Shown piece after piece: positions 1 through 6,400 of a stretch of DNA of 13,059 nt (positions are counted from its first letter, which is position 1; every line of letters starts with the position of its first letter). Under the pieces are notes generated by a model, which worked only from the letters and a program-made list of their open reading frames with translations, did not search any database and was not told the origin of the DNA. The position numbers and the translations under genes were made by a program. Location of the stretch: contig CALVFC010000028.1 in NCBI GenBank assembly GCA_944326735.1, positions 1 through 13,059 on the forward strand, in the 5' to 3' direction. This stretch comes from an uncultured Limosilactobacillus sp. Its GTDB lineage: Bacteria; Bacillota; Bacilli; Lactobacillales; Lactobacillaceae.

Positions 1-59
1 AAATCCATTATAAATGTTAAGCATCCATAATTTTACTTATAATTGGTTATTTAATATTG

Positions 60-91
60 TATAATAAAGGCGTTGTAGAAATCGCTTACAA
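60..91 (+). promoter_or_regulatory. butA promoter -10 and cre operator
   Basis: A perfect TATAAT lies at 60-65; the -35 is poor (TTATAA at 37-42, 17-base spacing). Just downstream, bases 77-91 read on the minus strand as TTGTAAGCGATTTCT, which matches the CcpA consensus WTGNAANCGNWNNCW at every position. The site lies between the expected start of transcription (about 72) and the AGGAGG at 91-96, a position where CcpA would block transcription. Carbon-catabolite repression of the gene is inferred. Confidence 0.7.
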
Positions 92-103
92 GGAGGCAAT
101 ATT

Positions 104-877
104 ATGAGTCAAAAAGTTGCATTAGTTACCGGTGGTAGCCAAGGAATTGGTAAGGCAATCGCTGAACGGTTAGCACACGATGGCTTTGCTGTTTCAATCG
201 TTGCGTTGGAACAAAATAAGATTGACGACACCGTTAAAGAATTGGAAGCCAAGGGCGCCAAAGCCTTTGGGATCGCGGCGGACGTTTCCGACCGTGACGC
301 TGTCTTCAACGCTGTTAATGAAACCGTTGATAAGCTCGGCGATTTAAACGTCATGGTCAACAATGCCGGCTTAGGACCAACCACACCAATTGATACCATT
401 ACCCCTGATCAATTCAAGACAGTTTATGGAGTTAACGTTGGTGGTGTCCTTTGGGGCATTCAAGCTGCTCACCAAGCATTTAAGAAGTTGGGTCACGGCG
501 GTAAGATTATTAACGCCACGTCACAAGCTGGGGTTGTTGGTAACCCGAACTTAGCCTTGTACTCTGGCACCAAGTTTGCTATCCGTGGGATTACTCAAGT
601 AGCCGCCCGTGATTTGGCTGACGAGGGGATCACTGTTAATGCATATGCTCCAGGGATTGTTAAGACCCCAATGATGTTTGATATTGCCCACCAAGTTGGG
701 AAGAACGCTGGTAAGAGCGACGAGTGGGGGATGCAAACCTTCGCTAAGAACATTGCATTAAAGCGGTTATCTGAACCAGAAGATGTTGCCAATGCAGTTG
801 GCTTCTTAGCTGGCCCAGACTCTAATTACATTACTGGTCAAACCATCATTGTTGATGGTGGGATGCAGTTCCACTAG
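104..877 (+). CDS. butA: Diacetyl/acetoin reductase, short-chain dehydrogenase family
   Basis: This 257-residue cytoplasmic protein is a classical short-chain dehydrogenase/reductase, most like the (S)-acetoin-forming diacetyl reductases. These use NADH to reduce diacetyl to acetoin and acetoin to butanediol, giving an outlet for reducing power from pyruvate. The Rossmann motif TGGSQGIG is at residues 9-16 and NNAG at 86-89. The catalytic tetrad is N111, S140, Y153 and K157 (YSGTK). The C-terminal half has the usual [12 protein letters not shown] loop and the ITGQ...VDGG ending, and the length is normal for the family. AAGGAGG at 90-96 sits 7 bases before the ATG, which supports the start. 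The gene has its own promoter and a cre operator, and a hairpin terminator follows. A related sugar- or polyol-specific dehydrogenase is possible, because substrate cannot be read from the motifs alone. Confidence 0.9.
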   Translation: MSQKVALVTGGSQGIGKAIAERLAHDGFAVSIVALEQNKIDDTVKELEAKGAKAFGIAADVSDRDAVFNAVNETVDKLGDLNVMVNNAGLGPTTPIDTITPDQFKTVYGVNVGGVLWGIQAAHQAFKKLGHGGKIINATSQAGVVGNPNLALYSGTKFAIRGITQVAARDLADEGITVNAYAPGIVKTPMMFDIAHQVGKNAGKSDEWGMQTFAKNIALKRLSEPEDVANAVGFLAGPDSNYITGQTIIVDGGMQFH

Positions 878-888
878 TCATTAATACG

Positions 889-925
889 TGCCTCATTCGG
901 GGAATTAACCGGATGGGGTATTTTT
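889..925 (+). terminator. Terminator after butA
   Basis: A 12-pair stem (889-900 with 909-920, including three G-U pairs) and an 8-base loop are followed directly by five T at 921-925. It lies 12 bases after the butA stop. The T run abuts the ribosome site of the small gene that follows, so that gene is reached only by read-through or by a promoter I cannot see. Confidence 0.7.
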
Positions 926-938
926 GGAAGTGATCTAT

Positions 939-1046
939 ATGAAGAAACTAGACCATAAGCAGACCATTGTGTTGGGGACATTAATAATTACCGCAATTGG
1001 TTGGCCAATGTACTTGGCCCGCCAAATAAAGAAACATCGTAAATAG
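939..1046 (+). CDS. 35-residue single-pass membrane microprotein
   Basis: A short reading frame encodes 35 residues: a basic N-terminus (MKKLDHK), a hydrophobic stretch of about 19 residues (roughly 9-27, including VLGTLIITAIGW) and a strongly basic tail ending KKHRK. This is the pattern of a single-pass membrane peptide. GGAAGTGA at 926-933 lies about 5 bases before the ATG. A terminator precedes it, with the T run touching the ribosome site, and another strong terminator begins 6 bases after its stop. I recognise no family. No promoter is evident, so expression probably depends on read-through from butA. The basic tail suggests that the C-terminus stays in the cytoplasm. It could be a chance frame, but start signal, composition and terminator placement argue for a real gene. 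Confidence 0.6.
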   Translation: MKKLDHKQTIVLGTLIITAIGWPMYLARQIKKHRK

Positions 1047-1052
1047 ATTTCA

Positions 1053-1096
1053 GGCTCGTTAGTAAAAAGTTTTTTACTAACGGGCCTATTTATTTT
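1053..1096 (+). terminator. Strong terminator after the 35-residue gene
   Basis: A 15-pair stem (1053-1067 with 1072-1086, one G-U pair) and a 4-base loop are followed by the T-rich stretch TATTTATTTTTA. It closes the butA/microprotein unit. Confidence 0.85.
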
Positions 1097-1172
1097 TATG
1101 TATCTATTTGCATTTATCATTAGATATCGTTATTATATTGATTAAATATTCATTATAACTAATATTTTTGGG

Positions 1173-1244
1173 TGCAAACGAGTGCATTAGCGGGGTGAAA
1201 GTGAGATTTTATTCATGCTATACTTATGATGTAAGCGCTTTACA
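1173..1244 (+). promoter_or_regulatory. Promoter of the amidohydrolase-carrier operon with cre-like sites
   Basis: An extended -10 element, TGCTATACT, lies at 1216-1224 and predicts a transcription start near 1231. TGTAAGCGCTTTACA at 1230-1244 lies on that start. It contains the palindromic core AAGCGCTT but deviates from the CcpA consensus at two positions in either orientation, because one half is offset by a base. A second cre-like sequence, TGCAAACGAGTGCA (1173-1186), lies about 50 bases upstream. Repression by CcpA is inferred. Confidence 0.6.
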
Positions 1245-1281
1245 CAATTGCATTTATTTCATTTATTTGGAGGGGTTATCA

Positions 1282-2433
1282 ATGGATAAGGATAAACAGA
1301 TTGCTATTTTGTCAAAGCTGATTTCAATTAAGTCAGTCAATGATAATGAGGCAGAAGTAGCCGACTATATCGAGTCATTATTCAAGCCGTACGAAAAGCA
1401 GGGTGTTCAGATTGACCGTGTTCAATACGCCCCTGGCCGTGATAATCTGGTGATCACCATTGGCTCTGGTGATAAGATGCTGGGCTTCTCTGGTCACGAA
1501 GACGTGGTCTCTGAAGGGGATGCCAGTCAGTGGTCGTCTGATCCATTCAAGGCCACAATCAAGGATGGTAAGCTCTATGGCCGTGGTGCCGCAGATATGA
1601 AGAGTGGCCTAGCAGCATTAATTATTGCGATGCTGGATATGTTAGATAACCACAACGTTCCAGGGAAGATCCGGTTATTGTGCACCGTTGGGGAAGAAAC
1701 CGGTGAATACGGTGCTGCCCAACTAACTAAGGAAGGGTACGCCGATGGACTTGGTGGTTTAATTATTGCTGAACCAGGTAACAGTATGTCCGAAATTGGC
1801 TACACCTCTAAAGGAGTAATTGACTATATTGTCACTTCTATTGGTAAGCAGGCCCACAGTTCACAACCTCAAAATGGGATTAACGCCATTGACCACTTGG
1901 TTGACTTTGCAACCCAGGTTAAGCCGCTGATGGCCAAGTTTGATAAAGTTAACCCGATTTTGGGTAAACTAACCCACGTTCAATCCGTCTTCCAAGGTGG
2001 GTCACAGATTAACTCCGTACCAGCTAAGGCAATTATTAAAGGCAACATTCGGACCATTCCTGAATATCCAAACCAGGTTGTCTTTGATGCACTGAACAAG
2101 TTAGTAGCGGACCTTAATCAAAAGCCTGGTTACGACCTTAGTATTCGTTACAGCTTCCCAGAAGAAGCGATGCCGGGTGATAAGGATGCACCACTGATTA
2201 AGTTGATGGAAAAGGTTCACGATGAAATCTTTGATGGTCCAGTAAAGGCCATTGGTCAATCAGGCGCGTCTGATGGTTCCGAATTCTTACATGGCAAGGG
2301 TGACTTTGCGATCGCTGAAATTGGACCTGGTAACAACACTCAACACCAGACAGACGAAAATGTCGAAGTGGATGTTTTCCATAAGTCAGTTGAATTTTAC
2401 AAACAAGTAGCCAAAGAATTTTTTGCTGACTGA
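1282..2433 (+). CDS. M20-family zinc amidohydrolase (ArgE/DapE-type deacylase)
   Basis: This 383-residue cytoplasmic enzyme belongs to peptidase family M20, whose members cleave N-acyl amino acids, succinyl-diaminopimelate or small peptides with two bound zinc ions. Metal and catalytic motifs are present: GHEDVV (H72, D74), GRGAADMKSG (D105), EET (general base around E138/E139), IAEPG (E164) and QHQTDE near the end (H355). Residues of about 180-290 form the usual dimerisation insert. The ATG at 1282 is preferred because GGAGGGG at 1269-1275 precedes it. A longer in-frame start at 1168 would place the promoter inside the gene. The stop is 11 bases before the carrier gene, so the two are almost certainly cotranscribed, and the enzyme may process what the carrier imports. 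ArgE, DapE and dipeptidase activities cannot be separated here. A role in lysine synthesis is unlikely without other dap genes nearby. Confidence 0.85.
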   Translation: MDKDKQIAILSKLISIKSVNDNEAEVADYIESLFKPYEKQGVQIDRVQYAPGRDNLVITIGSGDKMLGFSGHEDVVSEGDASQWSSDPFKATIKDGKLYGRGAADMKSGLAALIIAMLDMLDNHNVPGKIRLLCTVGEETGEYGAAQLTKEGYADGLGGLIIAEPGNSMSEIGYTSKGVIDYIVTSIGKQAHSSQPQNGINAIDHLVDFATQVKPLMAKFDKVNPILGKLTHVQSVFQGGSQINSVPAKAIIKGNIRTIPEYPNQVVFDALNKLVADLNQKPGYDLSIRYSFPEEAMPGDKDAPLIKLMEKVHDEIFDGPVKAIGQSGASDGSEFLHGKGDFAIAEIGPGNNTQHQTDENVEVDVFHKSVEFYKQVAKEFFAD

Positions 2434-2444
2434 GGTGACTGCGG

Positions 2445-3959
2445 ATGGAGAATCAAACAAAACCAAAACATAAATTTCATATGCCGTCAGCGTTTACCAT
2501 CCTGTTTATACTGATTGTGCTGATTGCCGTTTTGACGTGGATTGTCCCTGCCGGTGAATATAAAGTCGATTCTGCCGGTAATATGATTTCTGGGACCTAC
2601 CATACGGTTGCTGCTCATCCCCAAGGTATCTGGGACGTCTTCATGGCCCCAGTAATTGGGATGATTGGTAACAAGGCCACGACGGGTGCGATTGACATTG
2701 CCCTCTTCATTCTGGTCATTGGTGGTTTCTTGGGAGTCGTCAATAAGACTGGCGCCCTGGATGACGGGATTCGGTCCATCGTTACCAATTCCAAGGGACA
2801 CGAAAAACGGTTAATCGTTATTTTGACCATCATCTTTGCCATTGGTGGTTCTACCTACGGGATGGGTGAAGAAACCTTAGCCTTCTTCCCGCTAATTGTG
2901 CCGATCATGATGGGGGTTGGTTACGACTCTCTGGTAGCAGCCGGTATCATTTTGCTGGGAACTCGTGTAGGGGACTTAGCATCAACGGTTAACCCATTCT
3001 CCACAGGGGTTGCCTCAGGAATCATTAAAATTTCTCCCGGATCTGGCTTGGGGTCACGGATTATCTTATTGGTCATCGTGACTGCTTTGACAATTGCTTT
3101 TGTCATTCACTATGCCGACAAGATCAAGAAAGACCCAACCAAGTCATTAGTTTATAAACAACGGAAGGCTGATATGAAGTTCTTCGAAGTGGAAGAACGG
3201 AGTAGTAAGCCGAGCCCGTTGACTAAGGTGCAGAAGCACGTCTTATGGGTATTCGCCCTGACATTCATTATCATGATCGTCGGGCTCGTGCCATGGACCA
3301 GCATTAACAAGTCATGGACATTCTTTGATACCTTCACTAAGTGGTTAACCAGCGTCCCATTCCTTGGTAACTTCTTGGGTGCCGACATGACGGCGCTGGG
3401 AAGCTGGTACTTCAATGAAATTACGATGCTCTTCCTGTTCATGTCGGTCGTTATTATGTTCGTTGGTCACATTAAAGAAGCGGACTTTATCGATTCATTT
3501 ATGAAAGGGATGGGTGAATTACTGAACGTTGCGATTATCGTTGCGGTTGCCCGGGGAATTCAGGTTGTCATGAACAACGGTAAGATTACCGGGACCATCC
3601 TCCACTGGGGTGAATTATCACTCGGTGGAATGCCAAAAGCGGCGTTCATCATTTTAGCCTTTATTTTCTTTATCATCTTGTCATTCCTGATTCCATCTAG
3701 TTCCGGATTAGCGGCGGCAACAATGGGGATCATGGGCTCGTTAGCTCATTTTGCCCATGTTGACGGCAGTGTTCTGGTTACTTCTTACCAGGCCGCAACG
3801 GGGTTGATTACGGCGGTAACACCAACAGCGGGGATGTTAGTGGGGGCTTTGGCCCTGTCTCGGATCCCAATTACCATTTATTGGAAGTGGGTTTACAAGT
3901 TTATCCTGTTGCTGTTCTTGGTTACCTGTGTATATTTGGCGGTGTTGACAATAATGTAG
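2445..3959 (+). CDS. YfcC-family membrane carrier (DcuC/ion transporter superfamily)
   Basis: This 504-residue polytopic membrane protein resembles the YfcC branch of the DcuC family (Pfam 03606), secondary carriers linked to C4-dicarboxylates, amino acids or peptides. Hydrophobic segments begin at about residue 14. Two re-entrant-loop signatures are visible: TVNPFSTGVASG at about 181-192 and PSSSGLAAATMG at about 416-427. GEETLAFFPL lies at 141-150. A long polar cytoplasmic loop (about 223-264) separates the halves. GAGGTGA, which overlaps the upstream stop, is the ribosome site. It is the second gene of an operon with an M20 amidohydrolase, a pairing that suggests uptake of an acyl-amino acid or dipeptide. 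The actual substrate is unknown. There is no clear terminator directly behind it; the structured repeat block begins 5 bases after the stop. Confidence 0.87.
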   Translation: MENQTKPKHKFHMPSAFTILFILIVLIAVLTWIVPAGEYKVDSAGNMISGTYHTVAAHPQGIWDVFMAPVIGMIGNKATTGAIDIALFILVIGGFLGVVNKTGALDDGIRSIVTNSKGHEKRLIVILTIIFAIGGSTYGMGEETLAFFPLIVPIMMGVGYDSLVAAGIILLGTRVGDLASTVNPFSTGVASGIIKISPGSGLGSRIILLVIVTALTIAFVIHYADKIKKDPTKSLVYKQRKADMKFFEVEERSSKPSPLTKVQKHVLWVFALTFIIMIVGLVPWTSINKSWTFFDTFTKWLTSVPFLGNFLGADMTALGSWYFNEITMLFLFMSVVIMFVGHIKEADFIDSFMKGMGELLNVAIIVAVARGIQVVMNNGKITGTILHWGELSLGGMPKAAFIILAFIFFIILSFLIPSSSGLAAATMGIMGSLAHFAHVDGSVLVTSYQAATGLITAVTPTAGMLVGALALSRIPITIYWKWVYKFILLLFLVTCVYLAVLTIM

Positions 3960-3963
3960 ATGT

Positions 3964-4240
3964 AGAGTGCGAGCCGTGACGGATTAGCAACTGAGCACTA
4001 ATGAATCCCGGACGATGATTGTGGTAGCAATCAAGTCCGGGATAATTATGCGGAGGTTGCGGTCACGGCGAGCACGTTTTGACTCGGTTGCAGTAGAATT
4101 GGCGACTTGTCGTCGGAGGAGGAGTGCGTTAGCTCGAGAGAGTTTAGGGCGAGCACGTTTCGACTCAGCTGCAGTAAAAGTAGAGGCGAGCACATTTCGA
4201 CTCAGTAGCAGTAGGACTTAGCTACTGCCCACGTTTCACC
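3964..4240 (+). repeat. Structured modular repeat block 1 (plus orientation)
   Basis: Three related units follow the carrier gene. Right boxes lie at 4068-4097, 4149-4178 and 4186-4214, with consensus GCGAGCACRTTTYGACTC followed by CRGYWGCAGTA. The first unit starts with a left box AGAGTGCGAG (3964-3973) and encloses nested inverted repeats: 3973-3980 with 4062-4069, 3987-3991 with 4056-4060, 4005-4013 with 4035-4043, and 4016-4021 with 4028-4033, all perfect. The second unit has GAGTGCG at 4122-4128 and only about 20 bases before its right box. The third lacks a left box and is followed by the hairpin GCAGTAG/CTACTGC. A weak CACGTTTCAC echo occurs near 4230. The same family occurs inverted at 9271-9581. 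Open frames on both strands here are by-products of the repeat. Confidence 0.85.
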
Positions 4241-4271
4241 GCACTTACATTGGAAAATTAGATAAACATTA

Positions 4272-4318
4272 AGAGCTCTAGTACTCGGAAAAGATCCGAG
4301 CACTAGGGCTCTCTTTGT
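4272..4318 (+). terminator. Hairpin terminator candidate beyond repeat block 1
   Basis: A 17-position stem (4272-4288 with 4296-4312, one mismatch and one G-U pair) and a 7-base loop are followed by a modest T-containing tail, CTTTGTGC. It lies about 310 bases after the carrier stop and ahead of the next gene. It could end a long 3' untranslated region that contains the repeats. The weak T run lowers confidence. Confidence 0.5.
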
Positions 4319-4408
4319 GCTTTCAGGTTGGTAGACGAAGATTATCCAAATTTGCCAAAAAGTAGTACAGTAGAAAGGATAGTTATTTGAAGGAGTAAAT
4401 AGTCAAGT

Positions 4409-4978
4409 ATGAAATGGTGGAAACAGTGGTTAACGGCGCTGATTTTCTTTGGGGCATTGATGCTGTCGGGAACAGCGCTTGCTAGTAATCGTCCTCAGCA
4501 TATGCGAACCCCAATTGATTGGCATAAATCATCAGAAACGGTTGCTTACCCCGATATTAAACAGGCCAAAAACTTGTGGGTGAAGGTCGACCTGCAGCAT
4601 AGTCGAACCTATATCTATGATGGCTCGAAATTGCTGTATACGATGTACAGCTCAGCCGGCGTTTACAAAAAAGATAGTGCCACCGGTAAGAAGCAGAGTG
4701 TGACACCAACAGGAACCTTCCATGTCCAGGATATTCGCAAGGATCGGGTGTATAACCAAAACCTAGGCTTGGGGGCTAACTACTGTATCTCTTGGAATGG
4801 TGACTACATGTTTCACTCTGTGGTGACTGGCAAGCAGCCGCAAAACTACTTGAAGAGGGATGCGGCCAAGTTAGGGAAAGCACCAAGTTCACCAGGATGC
4901 GTATGTCTCTCAATTCCTGATGCCCAGTGGATGGAACATAACTTGCCGACCGGAACAAAGGTCGAAGTAGTTGATTAG
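4409..4978 (+). CDS. Secreted YkuD-type L,D-transpeptidase-like protein with atypical motif
   Basis: This 189-residue protein begins with a typical signal peptide (WWK, a hydrophobic core to about 20, cleavage near TALAS at 22-26). The rest is a YkuD/ErfK domain of about 130 residues; members cross-link peptidoglycan stem peptides between two diamino acids or attach wall components. The VTPTGTF motif is at 98-104, the conserved histidine at H136 (MFHS), and the catalytic cysteine at C164. The active-site signature, usually SHGC(I/V)RL, reads SPGCVCL at 161-167: the histidine before Gly-Cys is proline and the arginine two residues after the cysteine is cysteine. Activity may therefore be altered, or this may be a subfamily form. 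The nearest ribosome site, AGGAG at 4391-4395, is a rather long 13 bases from the ATG. It is monocistronic and has its own terminator. Confidence 0.82.
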   Translation: MKWWKQWLTALIFFGALMLSGTALASNRPQHMRTPIDWHKSSETVAYPDIKQAKNLWVKVDLQHSRTYIYDGSKLLYTMYSSAGVYKKDSATGKKQSVTPTGTFHVQDIRKDRVYNQNLGLGANYCISWNGDYMFHSVVTGKQPQNYLKRDAAKLGKAPSSPGCVCLSIPDAQWMEHNLPTGTKVEVVD

Positions 4979-4994
4979 TAATTTAAAATTAAAG

Positions 4995-5027
4995 ACGAGT
5001 CAGGATAATGTTGTCCTGACTCGTTTT
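4995..5027. terminator. Bidirectional terminator between convergent genes
   Basis: A perfect 11-pair stem (4995-5005 with 5014-5024) has TTTTC on its plus-strand 3' side and an A-rich left flank that gives U-rich RNA on the minus strand. It serves the L,D-transpeptidase-like gene and the convergent minus-strand operon. Confidence 0.8.
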
Positions 5028-5030
5028 CAT

Positions 5031-5552
5031 TTACTTGATCCAACGATACTGGTAAGTCTTAGGTGCTAACTTGAACTGTACGCTGGTGTACTTTTGCGAA
5101 TTGTCAGAATAAGTAACGGTAAAGTCATGAGGGTTAGCATGGTCGTCTAATTTGCCAGCGGGTTTTGGCTTAATTTTCCCGTTGTTAATCCGCATTCTAT
5201 TATTCTTTTCGATCGTAAAAACATTCTTTTTTGACTGCCGGTTCAAGTAGCGCGGCCGGTTGAGAAAGTGACGAATTGCTTCCGGAGCAGCCTGCTCTTC
5301 TTTGTTGGCGTGGGCACCAACGACAGGATTGCCATGACTGTCAACGTCCTCAACGTTGACGTATGCTGCACGACCGTGTTGGTCAAAGAAGGCATATTGG
5401 TGTTCTGTTCGGTAGGCGTTGGAATTAATCATGGTCACAATATAAACGTGGTTATTTAGGTCACTTTGCTTCATTGCTTCTGCTTGACCGTGCCACATAC
5501 CAACGCCAAGAAAGGCACAAATAGCGACCAGGATGAATTTTATTTGTTTCAT
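5031..5552 (-). CDS. Secreted protein of unknown function
   Basis: I do not recognise this 173-residue protein. It starts with a signal peptide: lysines at 2 and 5, a hydrophobic run at about 6-20, and a likely cleavage site after GQAEA at 22-26. There is no lipobox cysteine at a suitable place and no later membrane segment, so it is probably released or loosely wall-associated. The mature part is polar and basic, rich in Asn, His, Lys and Tyr, and ends with an aromatic-basic QYRWIK. No catalytic motif or repeat stands out. Its start lies 2 bases beyond the stop of the hydrolase gene (5555), so the two are cotranscribed and translation is probably coupled. A small extracellular beta-sheet domain is a guess from composition only. 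Confidence 0.75.
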   Translation of the reverse strand: MKQIKFILVAICAFLGVGMWHGQAEAMKQSDLNNHVYIVTMINSNAYRTEHQYAFFDQHGRAAYVNVEDVDSHGNPVVGAHANKEEQAAPEAIRHFLNRPRYLNRQSKKNVFTIEKNNRMRINNGKIKPKPAGKLDDHANPHDFTVTYSDNSQKYTSVQFKLAPKTYQYRWIK

Positions 5553-5554
5553 TT

Positions 5555-6106
5555 TTAAGCCTCACTGTTCACCATATTTTGTAGTTCATCCAATACTAAC
5601 GGGAACTCTTGATAGCCGTCACTTGATAAGAAGTGGCCGCCTGTTGGCCGGAGTAAAAGCTTGGCATTGATGCCATTAGCAACTGCCACGGCATATTGGT
5701 AGGGGGCAATGGGGTCGTTTTGCGCGGTGATGACCGTTGCTTGAGCAATTTTATCTTTGATCTGTGAATAGTCAGGTTGTGGACTCATGAAATCATTTAA
5801 TTCTGGATAGGTTGGCAACGGTTCTGCAAATGCGCCGACCAAGATTAAATTAACATTGCTAATCTGGTGTTGTTCCACAAAACGCAGAGCAGTGACACAG
5901 CCAAGACTGTGGGCGATGATGGTGATGCCATTCTGAGCCGGAATTTGTTGATTAACGGCAGCCGCCCATTCTCCTTGGTTTGGATTAAAGGGATTCGGCA
6001 GGGTTAGCCGTTTTACTTTAATTGCTGGTTTAGCGGCTTGTTCTAGCCATGGGAACCAGTCATCATCCTTAGTAGAAGTACCATGAATTAAATAAACAGT
6101 AGTCAT
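5555..6106 (-). CDS. Small alpha/beta hydrolase (RBBP9/YdeN-like)
   Basis: This 183-residue cytoplasmic protein is a small alpha/beta-hydrolase of the RBBP9/YdeN type, a family of serine hydrolases with mostly undefined substrates. After strand 1 comes LIHGT (oxyanion region, residues 6-10). The nucleophile elbow is AHSLGC at 65-70 with S67. D131 (QNDPIAP) and H158 (TGGHF) complete the triad. The length is normal for the family. The start has GGGGGT as ribosome site about 9 bases upstream. It leads a two-gene minus-strand unit with a secreted unknown protein, but the enzyme itself has no signal peptide. A TATAAT (minus strand, 6159-6164) may drive it. A hairpin with a U run just upstream could alternatively act as an attenuator of a longer leader. 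Confidence 0.83.
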   Translation of the reverse strand: MTTVYLIHGTSTKDDDWFPWLEQAAKPAIKVKRLTLPNPFNPNQGEWAAAVNQQIPAQNGITIIAHSLGCVTALRFVEQHQISNVNLILVGAFAEPLPTYPELNDFMSPQPDYSQIKDKIAQATVITAQNDPIAPYQYAVAVANGINAKLLLRPTGGHFLSSDGYQEFPLVLDELQNMVNSEA

Positions 6107-6171
6107 TGTGACGTACCCCCAAAGTCAATATCCTAGGTGTTCAATCATTACTAAATTTATTATACAGCAAT

Positions 6172-6235
6172 AAAAAAAGGACTACGCGAAAACGTAGCCC
6201 TTCATGTAAGTAAGCAGGTAGTTAATCGCTACCTG
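6172..6235 (-). ncRNA. Candidate small RNA or attenuated leader
   Basis: The predicted minus-strand transcript is about 64 nucleotides. A promoter (TTGACG, plus-strand 6264-6269; 16-base spacer; TATTAT, 6242-6247) would start it near 6235. A perfect 7-pair hairpin (6215-6221 with 6229-6235) sits at the 5' end. A 9-pair terminator stem (6178-6186 with 6193-6201, one G-U) followed by seven U ends it. No convincing coding frame lies between, only a 7-codon frame without a ribosome site. It lies upstream of, and in the same direction as, the hydrolase operon, so it may be its attenuated leader instead of an independent RNA. Confidence 0.5.
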
Positions 6236-6241
6236 TATTCC

Positions 6242-6269
6242 ATAATATCATAAGTGAGTGGGGCGTCAA
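6242..6269 (-). promoter_or_regulatory. Minus-strand promoter for the candidate small RNA
   Basis: TTGACG (6264-6269) and TATTAT (6242-6247) read on the minus strand, 16 bases apart, each with one mismatch to consensus. It is followed 40 bases later by a clear minus-strand terminator, which is why I take it as a real transcription unit. Confidence 0.5.
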
Positions 6270-6273
6270 TTAA

Positions 6274-6363
6274 AATTAGACAATTCTAACGATCTGTGTC
6301 TAATTGGGGAGATGTATGAATAAATCATTCACGTTGACCATTCTATTGTACAATAAACAATGG
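6274..6363 (+). promoter_or_regulatory. Two dyads in the aldo/keto reductase promoter region
   Basis: A perfect 9-base inverted repeat, AATTAGACA (6274-6282) and TGTCTAATT (6297-6305), has a 14-base spacer. Further down, the 12-base palindrome TATTGTACAATA (6344-6355) contains the likely -10 TACAAT (6349-6354) and lies within a looser CCATT/AATGG dyad (6338-6363). Operators for an unidentified regulator of the reductase operon are inferred. Confidence 0.45.
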
Positions 6364-6400
6364 AACTAATTAACTACGCTCTTTAAGCGAGGAAGAACAT

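Noticed and set aside
935..1120. 61-codon minus-strand frame
   Set aside because: It is the shadow of the 35-residue gene and its terminator, with no start signal.
1168..1281. 38-codon N-terminal extension of the M20 amidohydrolase from a TTG
   Set aside because: It would contain the extended -10 promoter and cre-like site, and the ATG at 1282 has a strong ribosome site.
4068..4214. CRISPR array
   Set aside because: Three similar boxes are unevenly spaced, diverged, and the sequences between them are partly repeats themselves. No cas gene is present.
4015..4221. Open frame of 68 codons on the plus strand, and a 69-codon frame on the minus strand at 3984-4193
   Set aside because: Both run through the repeat block. 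Their peptides merely echo the repeats (RARFDS and SKRAR motifs), have no ribosome site and no family likeness. They are likely to be called as spurious genes by automatic pipelines.
6263..6326. 20-codon minus-strand frame between the reductase and hydrolase genes
   Set aside because: No ribosome site and it overlaps the dyad and promoter signals.
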